Shown piece after piece: positions 1 through 6,687 of a stretch of DNA of 6,745 bases. The position numbers and the translations under genes are program-made. Under the pieces are notes generated by a model, which saw only the letters and a program-made list of their open reading frames with translations, was not told where the DNA came from and made no database searches. How positions within the stretch are numbered: the first letter of the stretch is position 1; every line of letters starts with the position of its first letter. This DNA comes from an uncultured Clostridium sp. (GTDB lineage Bacteria > Bacillota > Clostridia > Peptostreptococcales > Peptostreptococcaceae). The stretch covers positions 1 through 6,745 of the forward strand of contig URRU01000094.1 in NCBI GenBank assembly GCA_900550335.1, written 5' to 3'.

Positions 1-32
1 CAGGTTTGGTAGTTCCATGCAAGTGTCTTTTT

Positions 33-61
33 TTGACTTATAACAAAAATATATTTACATT
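33..61 (+). promoter_or_regulatory. Predicted sigma-A promoter of guaB
   Basis: A TTGACT box at 33-38 (consensus TTGACA) is followed by a 17-base spacer and TACATT at 56-61 (consensus TATAAT). Transcription would start near 68 and give a short leader of about 25 bases before the guaB start. A TATAAA at 62-67 is a better -10 by sequence but would need a 23-base spacer. The first 32 bases end in a T-run (28-34) and could be the tail of an upstream transcript or leader element whose other half lies outside the window. I cannot assign them. The call rests on consensus match and spacing only. Confidence 0.55.
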
Positions 62-92
62 TATAAAAATTATATAAGGAGTGACTTAAGAA

Positions 93-1595
93 ATGGCATA
101 TTATTTTGAAACACCATCTCATACTTTTAGTGAATACCTACTAGTACCAGGATATTCTTCAGCTAAATGTATACCTGCTAATGTTAGTTTAAAAACACCA
201 TTAGTAAAATTTAGAAAAGGTGAAGAAGAATCACCAATATCAATGAACATACCTATGACTTCTGCTATAATGCAGGCAGTTTCTGATGACAACATGGCAA
301 TCGCACTTGCTAAAGAAGGTGGTATATCTTTCATATACGGTTCTCAGACTATAGAAGATCAGGCTGCTATGGTAGCTAGAGTTAAATCTTATAAAGCTGG
401 TTTCGTAGAAAGTGATTCTAACCTTACTCCAGACAGCACACTAGCTGACATTCTTGCATTAAAAGAAAAAACTGGACATTCTACAGTTGCTATAACTGAT
501 GACGGAACTGCTCATGGTAAATTATTAGGTATAGTTGCTAGCCGTGACTACAGAGTTAGTAGAATGGAACTAGATACAAAAGTATCTGAATTCATGACTC
601 CATTAGATCAGATAGTATCTGCACCTAAAGATGTTACATTAAAAGAAGCTAACAATATAATATGGGATAATAAATTAAATTCTCTTCCAGTTGTTGACGA
701 TGAAGGAAAATTAGTTTACATAGTATTCAGAAAAGACTACGCTTCTCATAAAGAAAATCCTCTTGAATTATTAGATGATTCTAAGAGATATGTTGTTGGT
801 GCTGGTATAAATACTAGAGACTACGCAGAAAGAGTTCCTGCTCTTGTTGAAGCTGGTGTAGACGTATTATGTATAGACTCTTCTGAAGGTTTCTCTGAAT
901 GGCAGAAACTTACAATAGATTGGATAAGAGAACACTACGGTGATACTGTAAAAGTTGGTGCTGGTAACGTTGTTGACGAAGAAGGATTTAGATTCCTTGC
1001 AGAAGCTGGTGCAGACTTCATAAAAATCGGTATCGGTGGTGGTTCTATATGTATAACAAGAGAACAGAAAGGTATCGGTAGAGGACAGGCTACTTCAGTT
1101 ATAGAAGTTGCAGCTGCTAGAGATAAATACTTTGAAGAAACTGGTGTTTATATACCAATATGTTCAGATGGTGGTATAGTTTACGATCATCATATAACAT
1201 TAGCACTTGCTATGGGTTCTGACTTCGTTATGCTTGGTAGATACTTCTCTAGATTCGATGAATCTCCAACAAACAAAGTTAATATAAACGGAAGCTACAT
1301 GAAAGAATACTGGGGTGAAGGTTCTGCAAGAGCTAGAAACTGGCAGAGATACGACCTTGGTGGAGATAAAAAACTTTCATTCGAAGAAGGTGTTGACTCT
1401 TATGTACCATATGCTGGTTCATTAAAAGACAACGTAAATGCTTCTTTAGCTAAAGTTAGATCTACTATGTGTAACTGTGGTGCTCTTAGCATACCAGAAT
1501 TACAGAAAAACGCTAAATTAACTCTAGTTTCTGCTACAAGTATAGTAGAAGGTGGAGCACACGACGTTTTACTAAAAGACAATAGAAACTTATAA
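93..1595 (+). CDS. guaB: IMP dehydrogenase, Tritrichomonas-like lineage
   Basis: This 500-aa protein catalyses NAD-dependent oxidation of IMP to XMP, the committed step to guanine nucleotides, in the cytoplasm. The catalytic loop [10 protein letters not shown] carries Cys320, which forms the covalent E-XMP* intermediate. The mobile flap holds the Arg419-Tyr420 pair (NWQRYD) that activates water for hydrolysis. Asp262 in CIDSS, the GAGN motif at 289-292, and SDGGI at 358-362, which contacts the IMP phosphate, are also present. Two CBS domains sit inside the barrel at roughly residues 100-220. The ATG at 93 follows AAGGAGTG (76-83) at a 9-base distance, and the N-terminus is collinear with known family members. 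The loop reads GGGSICITR where usual bacterial enzymes have GPGSICTTR. As recalled, the whole sequence aligns closely with T. foetus IMPDH (Cys319, Arg418, Tyr419), offset by one residue. It appears monocistronic, with its own promoter and terminator. All nine Gln codons are CAG. Function is very secure; the lineage claim rests on memory. Confidence 0.96.
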   Translation: MAYYFETPSHTFSEYLLVPGYSSAKCIPANVSLKTPLVKFRKGEEESPISMNIPMTSAIMQAVSDDNMAIALAKEGGISFIYGSQTIEDQAAMVARVKSYKAGFVESDSNLTPDSTLADILALKEKTGHSTVAITDDGTAHGKLLGIVASRDYRVSRMELDTKVSEFMTPLDQIVSAPKDVTLKEANNIIWDNKLNSLPVVDDEGKLVYIVFRKDYASHKENPLELLDDSKRYVVGAGINTRDYAERVPALVEAGVDVLCIDSSEGFSEWQKLTIDWIREHYGDTVKVGAGNVVDEEGFRFLAEAGADFIKIGIGGGSICITREQKGIGRGQATSVIEVAAARDKYFEETGVYIPICSDGGIVYDHHITLALAMGSDFVMLGRYFSRFDESPTNKVNINGSYMKEYWGEGSARARNWQRYDLGGDKKLSFEEGVDSYVPYAGSLKDNVNASLAKVRSTMCNCGALSIPELQKNAKLTLVSATSIVEGGAHDVLLKDNRNL

Positions 1596-1620
1596 GATGT
1601 AATTTAATATATAGTAATTT

Positions 1621-1650
1621 AGGAGTAGAGAAATCTACTCCTTTTTTATT
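1621..1650 (+). terminator. Rho-independent terminator of guaB
   Basis: A perfect 9-bp stem, AGGAGTAGA (1621-1629) with TCTACTCCT (1634-1642), closes a GAAA tetraloop. It runs straight into a T-tract (1642-1647), then T-rich sequence. It starts 25 bases after the guaB stop, as expected for an intrinsic terminator. Confidence 0.9.
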
Positions 1651-1764
1651 TATTTTGCTTTTATTTTTCTTCTTTTGTTTATTATTTCTTATTTAATTTC
1701 TATATAATTTATAGATTCTAAGCTTTTCTAAAATCCACTATTTCATATACATATACATTAAAAA

Positions 1765-1788
1765 TAATACATTAAGAGTAATGTATTA
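1765..1788. repeat. Perfect 10-bp AT-rich inverted repeat
   Basis: TAATACATTA (1765-1774) and TAATGTATTA (1779-1788) are exact reverse complements around an AGAG loop. Read on the minus strand, the hairpin is followed at once by five T residues (1764-1760). It could therefore be a weak back-up terminator behind the main grd terminator at 1803-1837. An operator or chance AT-rich palindrome cannot be excluded. Confidence 0.5.
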
Positions 1789-1795
1789 AAATTAC

Positions 1796-1837
1796 AAATA
1801 AAAAAGAGGCTATTACGTTAATAGTAATAACCTCTTT
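1796..1837 (-). terminator. Rho-independent terminator of the grd operon
   Basis: On the minus strand, AAAGAGGTTATTAC (1837-1824) pairs with GTAATAGCCTCTTT (1816-1803) across a 7-base loop. This gives a 14-bp stem with one G-U wobble, followed by an AT-rich tail with a T-run (1805-1800). The same position is a C-A mismatch on the plus strand, so the structure is tuned to the grd transcript. It lies 43 bases past the grdD stop. It may add some termination for plus-strand readthrough from guaB. Confidence 0.85.
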
Positions 1838-1880
1838 ATAATCCAGTTTTTATCTAAGAATATTATAAGTTTTTATAGTA

Positions 1881-3029
1881 CTATGCTATGAAACCAGCTT
1901 CTTTAAGATGTGCTGCTGCTTCTTCACCTTTAGCTTCATTTACTAAAACTATTGGTCCAGTACATCCCATTCCACTTTCTGCATATATACCTTTTTTCCA
2001 TAATGCTGCAACAGCATCATCAAGTTCCATTATATCTACACCAGCTATCTGATGAGTTACAACTTCTTTGTCTGGCATTTTAACTTCTTCAGCTTCACCT
2101 TTATCTTCTTTTTTAGCGTTTAGAGAAGCTATTATGTTATCTAAGCCAGCTTTTTTAGCATCTGCATATTCATTTCTTGCAACGTCACTTACGTTACCAA
2201 GAACAGCTTCGTATGCATATTTTAATGCATTAGCAACAACAGGAGATCCTGATGCTCTAGAAACTATGAATATTTTTCTATCGTAGTCTTCACCTACACC
2301 AGGTCCGTATCCGAATCCCTGAGATTCGAAGTCTCCACCAGTTGTGAATGAAGAGAATACTTTCATTAATAGGTTTCCTGTTAATGTATCAGTAACCATT
2401 ACGTCTGGAGTACCTGCAAGAAGGTCGTTACCTCTCATTACACATCCTCCATCAGCTCTCATAGATTCAGCAAATTCTATTCCGTATCCGTTAGACTGTA
2501 ATTCTTTTAAGAATTTTTCTACCTGTCTAGCTCCATCAACATTTAATATACCAACTTTAGGATTTTTTATACCTATTGATTTAGCTGCAGATATTCCGTA
2601 TACAGCATTTCTTATCATTGCTTCTATTCTGTTAGTTGCACTTGTTCCTGTAGTAGTAGCAAGTATCATTTCTTTACCTCTACCTGGAGTAAGTACTCTA
2701 CCAACTGTAGAAACACCTATTGGGAAATTATAGTGCATAGTTACACATGCATCTATGTATTTGCTGTCTAGAAGTTCTTCCATTTTTTTATGCATTTCAG
2801 ATTCTTCGTTTACTTCAACTATTTCAAGGTCAGTGTCAACTTTTGGTCCTATTAAAACTATATCAAATAATTTTGACTTAGCTAATTCAGCACCTTTAAC
2901 TAAGTTTTCTACACCGTGTTCACTTCCAAGAGTTGTTAAACCTATTCTTACTTTAGGTCCGAAGTCTCCACTTTCTATTGCATTAGCTACTTCTAGGAAT
3001 ACATCTGCTATTATATTTTTTGATGACAT
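1881..3029 (-). CDS. grdD: Glycine reductase complex component C, alpha subunit GrdD
   Basis: This 382-aa subunit works with GrdC as protein C of glycine reductase. It helps turn the carboxymethyl-selenoether carried by GrdA into an enzyme-bound acetyl-thioester and releases acetyl phosphate by phosphorolysis. The body (residues about 25-300) resembles the PlsX/phosphotransacetylase-like fold of phosphate acyltransferases, with blocks such as TTTGTSATNR, KVGILNVDGARQ, MVTDTLTGN and SRASGSP. A charged Lys/Glu-rich linker (about 305-322) leads to a C-terminal segment with Cys356 in GMGCTGP. This matches the thioester cysteine described as Cys359 in Eubacterium acidaminophilum GrdD (numbering from memory). 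The ATG at 3029 is preceded by AGGGGTGA, which begins within the grdC stop codon; the two genes are 10 bases apart and probably translationally linked. It is the last gene of the operon, before the terminator at 1803-1837. Protein C is shared by glycine, sarcosine and betaine reductases, so this subunit alone does not define the substrate. Confidence 0.95.
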   Translation of the reverse strand: MSSKNIIADVFLEVANAIESGDFGPKVRIGLTTLGSEHGVENLVKGAELAKSKLFDIVLIGPKVDTDLEIVEVNEESEMHKKMEELLDSKYIDACVTMHYNFPIGVSTVGRVLTPGRGKEMILATTTGTSATNRIEAMIRNAVYGISAAKSIGIKNPKVGILNVDGARQVEKFLKELQSNGYGIEFAESMRADGGCVMRGNDLLAGTPDVMVTDTLTGNLLMKVFSSFTTGGDFESQGFGYGPGVGEDYDRKIFIVSRASGSPVVANALKYAYEAVLGNVSDVARNEYADAKKAGLDNIIASLNAKKEDKGEAEEVKMPDKEVVTHQIAGVDIMELDDAVAALWKKGIYAESGMGCTGPIVLVNEAKGEEAAAHLKEAGFIA

Positions 3030-3039
3030 AATTTCACCC

Positions 3040-4572
3040 CTATTCCTGCACCATATCTAATGCCATTTTTTTCATTGTTTCAGCTATTATTTTTTTGATT
3101 TCGTCTTTAGAAACACCAGCTGTTTCTTCTTCTACACCATTATTTCTTTCAACAACTACAGATACACCGTCGAATAAGTTAGTCATTCTTCCTAAGAATA
3201 AACTTCCTTTACCAACTATCATAGCTCTGTTTTTGTCACCAGTTGTTAAGTCATCTATCATGAATCCTATGTAAGGAACACCTGATGGTATATGACCCTG
3301 AGTTGGAGCCCAACCTGGTAGTCCGTGTTCAGCTATGAAGTTTTTAAGTTCTTTCTTTTCTAAGTCTCCACGTTTAACAGCAAGAGCACCTATCATTTTG
3401 TAGTTTGCTTCTGGTACGTTACCTGCACCAGCTGGTTTTGTTATATCTGGGTTCTGCATTTCTACAGAGAATACATCTATATCAGTTATTTTTAAGTTAC
3501 CTTTGTCTATTCCTTCTGCTATTAAAGCACCCATAACAGCCTGAGGAGCTGATCCTGTAGCAACAGTGTGGTTACCAACTAAGTCAGTTCTTATAACTGG
3601 GCTAACACCATCGTTTTCAGATACAAGTACTGCGAATCCTCCAACAACGTCTTCTAATACTGGAAGACCTTTTTTAACGTGGTCTTTAGCATTCATACCT
3701 AATTTAGCAGTTGCTCCACCAGCTACTACCATTACATGTTTGTATACTCCAGCTTTTACAAGAGCTGCTGCATGTATTAATGCATGAGTAGGTCCTGCGC
3801 AGAATCCTCTAGTATCTGATCCTGTTGCGTTCTGTATTCCAGCCATTTCAGCTATAGATTTTGCGAAGTTTCCTCCACCTCTCTGGTTTATATCTCCACA
3901 AGCTTCTTCAGAACATTCTATAACATATCCTATTTCATTTCTGTCTACTGAAGAATGTCTTAACATATGTAAAGCTGCTAATACACCAGATGCTTTAACA
4001 ACTAAGTTTTCGAACATTGTATGAGCGTTTAAGTTAACGTCAACATCATGAGCTGCTCTAACGTAACCAACCATTTTTCCTTCATGCATTAAAACTTCTG
4101 CTGCATGAGAAGCTATTAATTCTTCTGCATTTGATATATCACAAGCTTTTAATTTATCCATGAAAGGAGCTAATTCTGGGTAGTTAGCTTCTATTTTAGG
4201 TTTTACTTCTGAAACGAATTCTTCTGATAATTCAACTAAGTCGAATACGTCACATATCTGCATTAAAGCTATGAATTCGTCCTGAGGCATTATTTCACCC
4301 ATTTTACCTTCTCTTGTTCCTTCAACTTTTGTTTCACACCAAGGTAAAGGCATATCGTTTAATTCTTCTGGTCTATTGTTTCCTATATAAACCTGGTTTG
4401 GCATATAGTTAACTACATCTTCGTAGCTTCTTATATGGCTTCCTACTTCTTTTAGGAAATCAGAGTCTGGATTTGTAGCTCTTTCTACTACACATGTACT
4501 ACCATTCTGTACTATCATATCTGGTGTATGAACTAGTACATATCCTGCACTTTTAAATACTGGAAAAGTCAT
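3040..4572 (-). CDS. grdC: Glycine reductase complex component C, beta subunit GrdC
   Basis: This 510-aa protein is the larger subunit of protein C, which accepts the two-carbon unit from GrdA and, with GrdD, makes acetyl phosphate. The central part (about 185-440) is related to beta-ketoacyl-ACP synthase III/thiolase folds. Candidate nucleophile Cys258 lies in GFCAGPTHA, candidate catalytic His427 in QGHIPSG, and a glycine-rich KGSLFLGRMTN block near 455-465. The N-terminal 180 residues (starting MTFPVFKSAGYVLVHTPDM) are characteristic of GrdC and absent from ordinary KAS III. The ATG at 4572 follows GGGGGTG (4586-4580) with a 7-base gap, and no in-frame extension is needed to match the family N-terminus. 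Unlike the tight grdA-grdB and grdC-grdD junctions, 312 non-coding bases separate it from grdB, so grdCD may be partly under separate control. All 10 Gln codons are CAG. The catalytic assignments are inferred from the fold relationship, not from a GrdC structure. Confidence 0.95.
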   Translation of the reverse strand: MTFPVFKSAGYVLVHTPDMIVQNGSTCVVERATNPDSDFLKEVGSHIRSYEDVVNYMPNQVYIGNNRPEELNDMPLPWCETKVEGTREGKMGEIMPQDEFIALMQICDVFDLVELSEEFVSEVKPKIEANYPELAPFMDKLKACDISNAEELIASHAAEVLMHEGKMVGYVRAAHDVDVNLNAHTMFENLVVKASGVLAALHMLRHSSVDRNEIGYVIECSEEACGDINQRGGGNFAKSIAEMAGIQNATGSDTRGFCAGPTHALIHAAALVKAGVYKHVMVVAGGATAKLGMNAKDHVKKGLPVLEDVVGGFAVLVSENDGVSPVIRTDLVGNHTVATGSAPQAVMGALIAEGIDKGNLKITDIDVFSVEMQNPDITKPAGAGNVPEANYKMIGALAVKRGDLEKKELKNFIAEHGLPGWAPTQGHIPSGVPYIGFMIDDLTTGDKNRAMIVGKGSLFLGRMTNLFDGVSVVVERNNGVEEETAGVSKDEIKKIIAETMKKMALDMVQE

Positions 4573-4693
4573 TTTTCGGCACCCCCGCTATTTTATTGTT
4601 TGTTTATGATAAAAATTTTATTTATAATTAATAAAATTAATTATTTTCAAAATCATAAAAGCAAAATTTTTTGCCCTTTTATTTGAGATTTAA

Positions 4694-4722
4694 ATTTTAA
4701 ATAATCTTATCTCTAATTTCAA
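4694..4722 (-). promoter_or_regulatory. Candidate internal promoter for grdCD
   Basis: On the minus strand, TTGAAA (4722-4717; consensus TTGACA) and TAAAAT (4699-4694; consensus TATAAT) are separated by exactly 17 bases. The predicted start near 4687 would leave a leader of about 115 bases before grdC. In sequence this AT-rich, chance -10 matches are common, so the -35 box and the spacing carry most of the weight. It would allow GrdC/GrdD to be made independently of GrdA/GrdB. Confidence 0.4.
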
Positions 4723-4815
4723 TCCACTTTATAATAGATAAATTACAATAAATTTCATTCATCTATAAATAATTTAAAAATAAAAAAAACTTAATATAAT
4801 TCTCTTAATATTATT

Positions 4816-4855
4816 ATAGATTCCGCAGATGCCCGAAAGCATCCACGAAATCTAT
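4816..4855 (-). promoter_or_regulatory. Strong intercistronic RNA hairpin after grdB
   Basis: In the grd transcript, 17 consecutive bases (4855-4839) pair with 4832-4816. Three of the pairs are G-U, and the hairpin is capped by TTTCGG, which can form a UUCG tetraloop closed by a further U-G pair. On the plus strand the three wobble positions become A-C mismatches, so the element reads as a minus-strand RNA structure. It begins 29 bases after the grdB stop. No T-tract follows directly (the next T-rich run is about 26 bases on), so it is not a typical intrinsic terminator. An RNA stability or processing element, or a partial terminator, fits better. The structure is clear; its role is inferred. 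Confidence 0.7.
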
Positions 4856-4884
4856 TATTTCAAAGTATTATTAGCTTTTATAGA

Positions 4885-6192
4885 CTAGTCTTCAAATACT
4901 GTCTGTCCATCAACTTCTACAGTTAATGCGTGTAATGCTTTTTCTACTAATCCTCTTCTTAAAGATTTTTCTTCTTCAGGAGTTAATGCTGGGTTTCCTA
5001 AAGGATGAGGTATAGCTATTGTAGGAACTATTCTGTTAGCTCCAACTGTTAAAGATATTGGAACTACTGTACACATGTGTACTACTGGTAGTCCAGCTCT
5101 TTCTATTTCTTTTACCATAGTTGCACCGCAACGAGTACAAGTACCTCAAGTAGATGTTAGTATAACTGCATCTACACCAGCTTCAACTAGTTTTTTAGCG
5201 TATTCAGCTGCGAATTTTTTAGAACTTGCAACTGCAGTACCATTACCAACTGTTGAGTAGAAGTAGTTGTGTAATTTTCCTATTACACCTTCTTTTTCAA
5301 GATCTCTTAATACGTCTACTGGTAAAACTCTATCAGAGTCTTCATTACAGTAAACTGGGTCGAATCCACCGTGAGCAGTTTCGTAAGTTTCTTCAGTAAG
5401 ATCCATTACACCGTCTAAGCAGTATTCACCGTATTTAGATGCTGAAGAAGATTCTATTCTGTCTGGGTTTCCTTTTGGAACTATACCACCAGAAGTAACT
5501 AATGCTATTGTAGCTTTAGATAAATCTTTTACAGCTGGGTTAGGGTCTACTCTATCGAAGTCAGGCATTGGATATTCTGTTACGAATTCTTCACCTTTTA
5601 TTTTCTTGATAAGCATATCAACTGCTCTCTTAGATCCTCTATCTTCTGCGAAGTAGTTAACTCTAACTCCTCTAGCTATGTATCCTTCTTCAGCTGGAGA
5701 ACCTATTTCTTCTCCGTTAGCTAATTTTTTAGCTAATTTAGCCATTTTAGGAAGTGCTTTTCTCATTCCTGCTGCAGAGTCAGAAGTTTCTATTATATAT
5801 AGATCTTTCTTGAACATATCTGCACCTGGGTTTTCTATATACATACCTGTTAAGCAAGGTATATTTAAAGCTTCTTTAACAACTTTAGTTATTGTACCTG
5901 CTGCAACACCGTATCTACCAGCATTGAATGCAGGACCAGCTATGAATAATTCTGGTTCGAAACTTTTTATTAATTCAAGTACTTCTGCACTTGCTTCATC
6001 CATATTTTCACCGAAGTAACTGTCACCACAAACAACTGTAGCAACTACTTCTATATCTTCACCTAATTTACTATTAAGCTGTACGCTTATAGGAGGTAAA
6101 GTTTCTGCCACATGTGGCTTAGTATCAGCTTTTTCTTCTCCACCTATTCCAGCGAAGAACTGGTTTACATAATGAACTGCTTTTATTGCCAT
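4885..6192 (-). CDS. grdB: Glycine reductase protein B, selenocysteine subunit GrdB
   Basis: GrdB is the large selenoprotein subunit of the substrate-binding protein B. With the pyruvoyl-bearing fragments of GrdE it binds and activates glycine before transfer to GrdA. The reading frame runs from ATG at 6192 to TAG at 4887-4885 and is broken only by an in-frame TGA (5148-5146), read as Sec349. This gives 435 aa, close to the known length of about 436. The Sec lies in U-G-T-C-T-R-C, the UxxCxxC active-site motif (Sec349, Cys352, Cys355). The homologous frame simply continues through the TGA (DAVILTST-U-GTCTRCGATM). AGGAGG (6206-6201) sits 8 bases before the start, and grdA ends 18 bases upstream. 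A SECIS-like hairpin follows the TGA. The sarcosine and betaine paralogues GrdF and GrdH share this architecture; glycine specificity is inferred from the grdA-B-C-D order. Gene callers that treat TGA as stop would yield a 348-aa and a 77-aa piece. Confidence 0.95.
5120..5148 (-). promoter_or_regulatory. Sec UGA and SECIS-like hairpin in grdB
   Basis: The UGA at 5148-5146 is followed 13 bases later by a perfect 5-bp stem, GUUGC (5132-5128) with GCAAC (5124-5120), closing a GGU loop. A small G-containing apical loop at this distance is what bacterial SelB-recognised SECIS elements look like. The Arg codon just before the stem is CGT, rare in these genes where AGA dominates. This hints that RNA structure constrains the codon choice. 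The lower stem is not well defined by eye. Confidence 0.7.
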
Positions 6193-6210
6193 TTCATTGT
6201 CCTCCTAGAA

Positions 6211-6687
6211 TTAATTGTATTTACAATATTCGTCTCTTATTTCTTTCATTTCGTCAGCTATTTCGTCTACTTCAAGAACCATTTCCATCATTCCAACCTG
6301 TTCTTCGTAAACTTCTTCGTCGAATAATTCTTTAACTTCTTCTTCAACAACATGGTATACTGCTAATCCTAATTCAACACCTGCTAAAGGTCCAGCAAAA
6401 GTAGGGTCTCCTGCTGTAACTGTTTCTGCTGCAAGACCTGCAGCTTCGGCTTCAGCGGCACCTAGTAATATCACAAGATTTTCAGCTCCGAATTTATCGG
6501 CAGCATCTTTAACTCTCTTCTGATTTTCTAAGTCCATAGCCCCAGCAGCTGTTCAGACGAAACATTCTGTTGCTGAGAATATAACTTCTGCGCTGTCAAC
6601 TGTTTTAACACATTCTTCTATTGCAGGTCCTGGCACACCATCACGGTCGCCTATTATCATGACCTTTTTATTTTCAAGTACGCTCAT
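6211..6687 (-). CDS. grdA: Glycine reductase selenoprotein A, GrdA
   Basis: GrdA is the small selenoprotein shared by glycine, sarcosine and betaine reductases. Its selenol carries the carboxymethyl group from protein B to protein C and is then re-reduced by thioredoxin. Translating from ATG at 6687 to TAA at 6213-6211 gives 158 aa, the normal length, with one in-frame TGA (6555-6553) as Sec45. The active site is Cys42-F-V-Sec45, the CxxU redox motif, followed by [11 protein letters not shown]. The N-terminus ([20 protein letters not shown]) and the block [24 protein letters not shown] are hallmarks of the family. The C-terminal third is strongly acidic. AGGAGG (6699-6694) lies 6 bases before the ATG. 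The gene is complete, but the 58 bases upstream hold no coding sequence, so grdE, the usual neighbour, would lie outside the window. A standard ORF search would see only the last 108 residues, starting at an internal Met at 6537. Confidence 0.96.
6527..6557 (-). promoter_or_regulatory. Sec UGA and possible SECIS element in grdA
   Basis: Around the UGA (6555-6553), UCUGA (6557-6553) can pair with UUAGA (6531-6527), including one G-U. Inside, AGC (6550-6548) can pair with GCU (6540-6538) around a G-rich UGCUGGG loop. The general form, with the UGA at the stem base and Gs in the apical loop, suits a bacterial SECIS. The pairing is weaker than in grdB and other folds are possible, so only the location is secure. 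Confidence 0.45.

Larger units (their letters stand above)
4573..4884 (-). other. Non-coding grdB-grdC intergenic region
   Basis: This 312-base, very AT-rich spacer has no credible ORF on either strand. In transcript order it holds a strong hairpin (4855-4816), a T-rich run (about 4789-4774), a candidate promoter (4722-4694), a small AT-rich foldback (about 4680-4657, GCAAA pairing with TTTGC) and the GGGGGTG Shine-Dalgarno site of grdC (4586-4580). I see none of the conserved cores of a glycine riboswitch or other common riboswitch. Its length contrasts with the 18- and 10-base gaps elsewhere in the operon. Confidence 0.7.

Noticed and set aside
1..32. End of a riboswitch or upstream terminator before guaB
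   Set aside because: Only the 3' tail with a T-run is present; the pairing half, if any, is outside the window, so it cannot be supported.
2068..3060. Plus-strand ORFs opposite grdD (2068-2286, 2344-2733, 2755-3060)
   Set aside because: They lie antisense to a clearly recognised gene, have Ser/Thr/Ile-rich low-quality translations and lack Shine-Dalgarno sites, so they are shadows of grdD codon bias.
4816..4855. Intrinsic terminator ending the operon after grdB
   Set aside because: No U-tract follows the stem directly, and grdC/grdD continue on the same strand; it is kept only as a possible partial terminator.
4573..4884. Glycine riboswitch or other metabolite riboswitch in the grdB-grdC gap
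   Set aside because: The gap is almost entirely AT, and I could not find the conserved purine-rich cores of a glycine aptamer or of other common classes.
4885..6192. grdB as a frameshifted or nonsense pseudogene
   Set aside because: The single TGA is in frame, falls at the known Sec position within UxxCxxC, and the downstream sequence is intact.
4885..6192. Sarcosine (GrdF) or betaine (GrdH) reductase subunit instead of GrdB
   Set aside because: The gene order A-B-C-D is typical of the glycine operon. The alternatives cannot be fully excluded without seeing the upstream grdE or running an alignment.
5678..6327. Plus-strand ORFs opposite grdB and grdA (5678-6019, 6112-6327), the second rich in Phe
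   Set aside because: The Phe/Leu-rich product comes from the antisense of GAA/AAA-rich codons in the acidic end of grdA; it is not a membrane protein gene.
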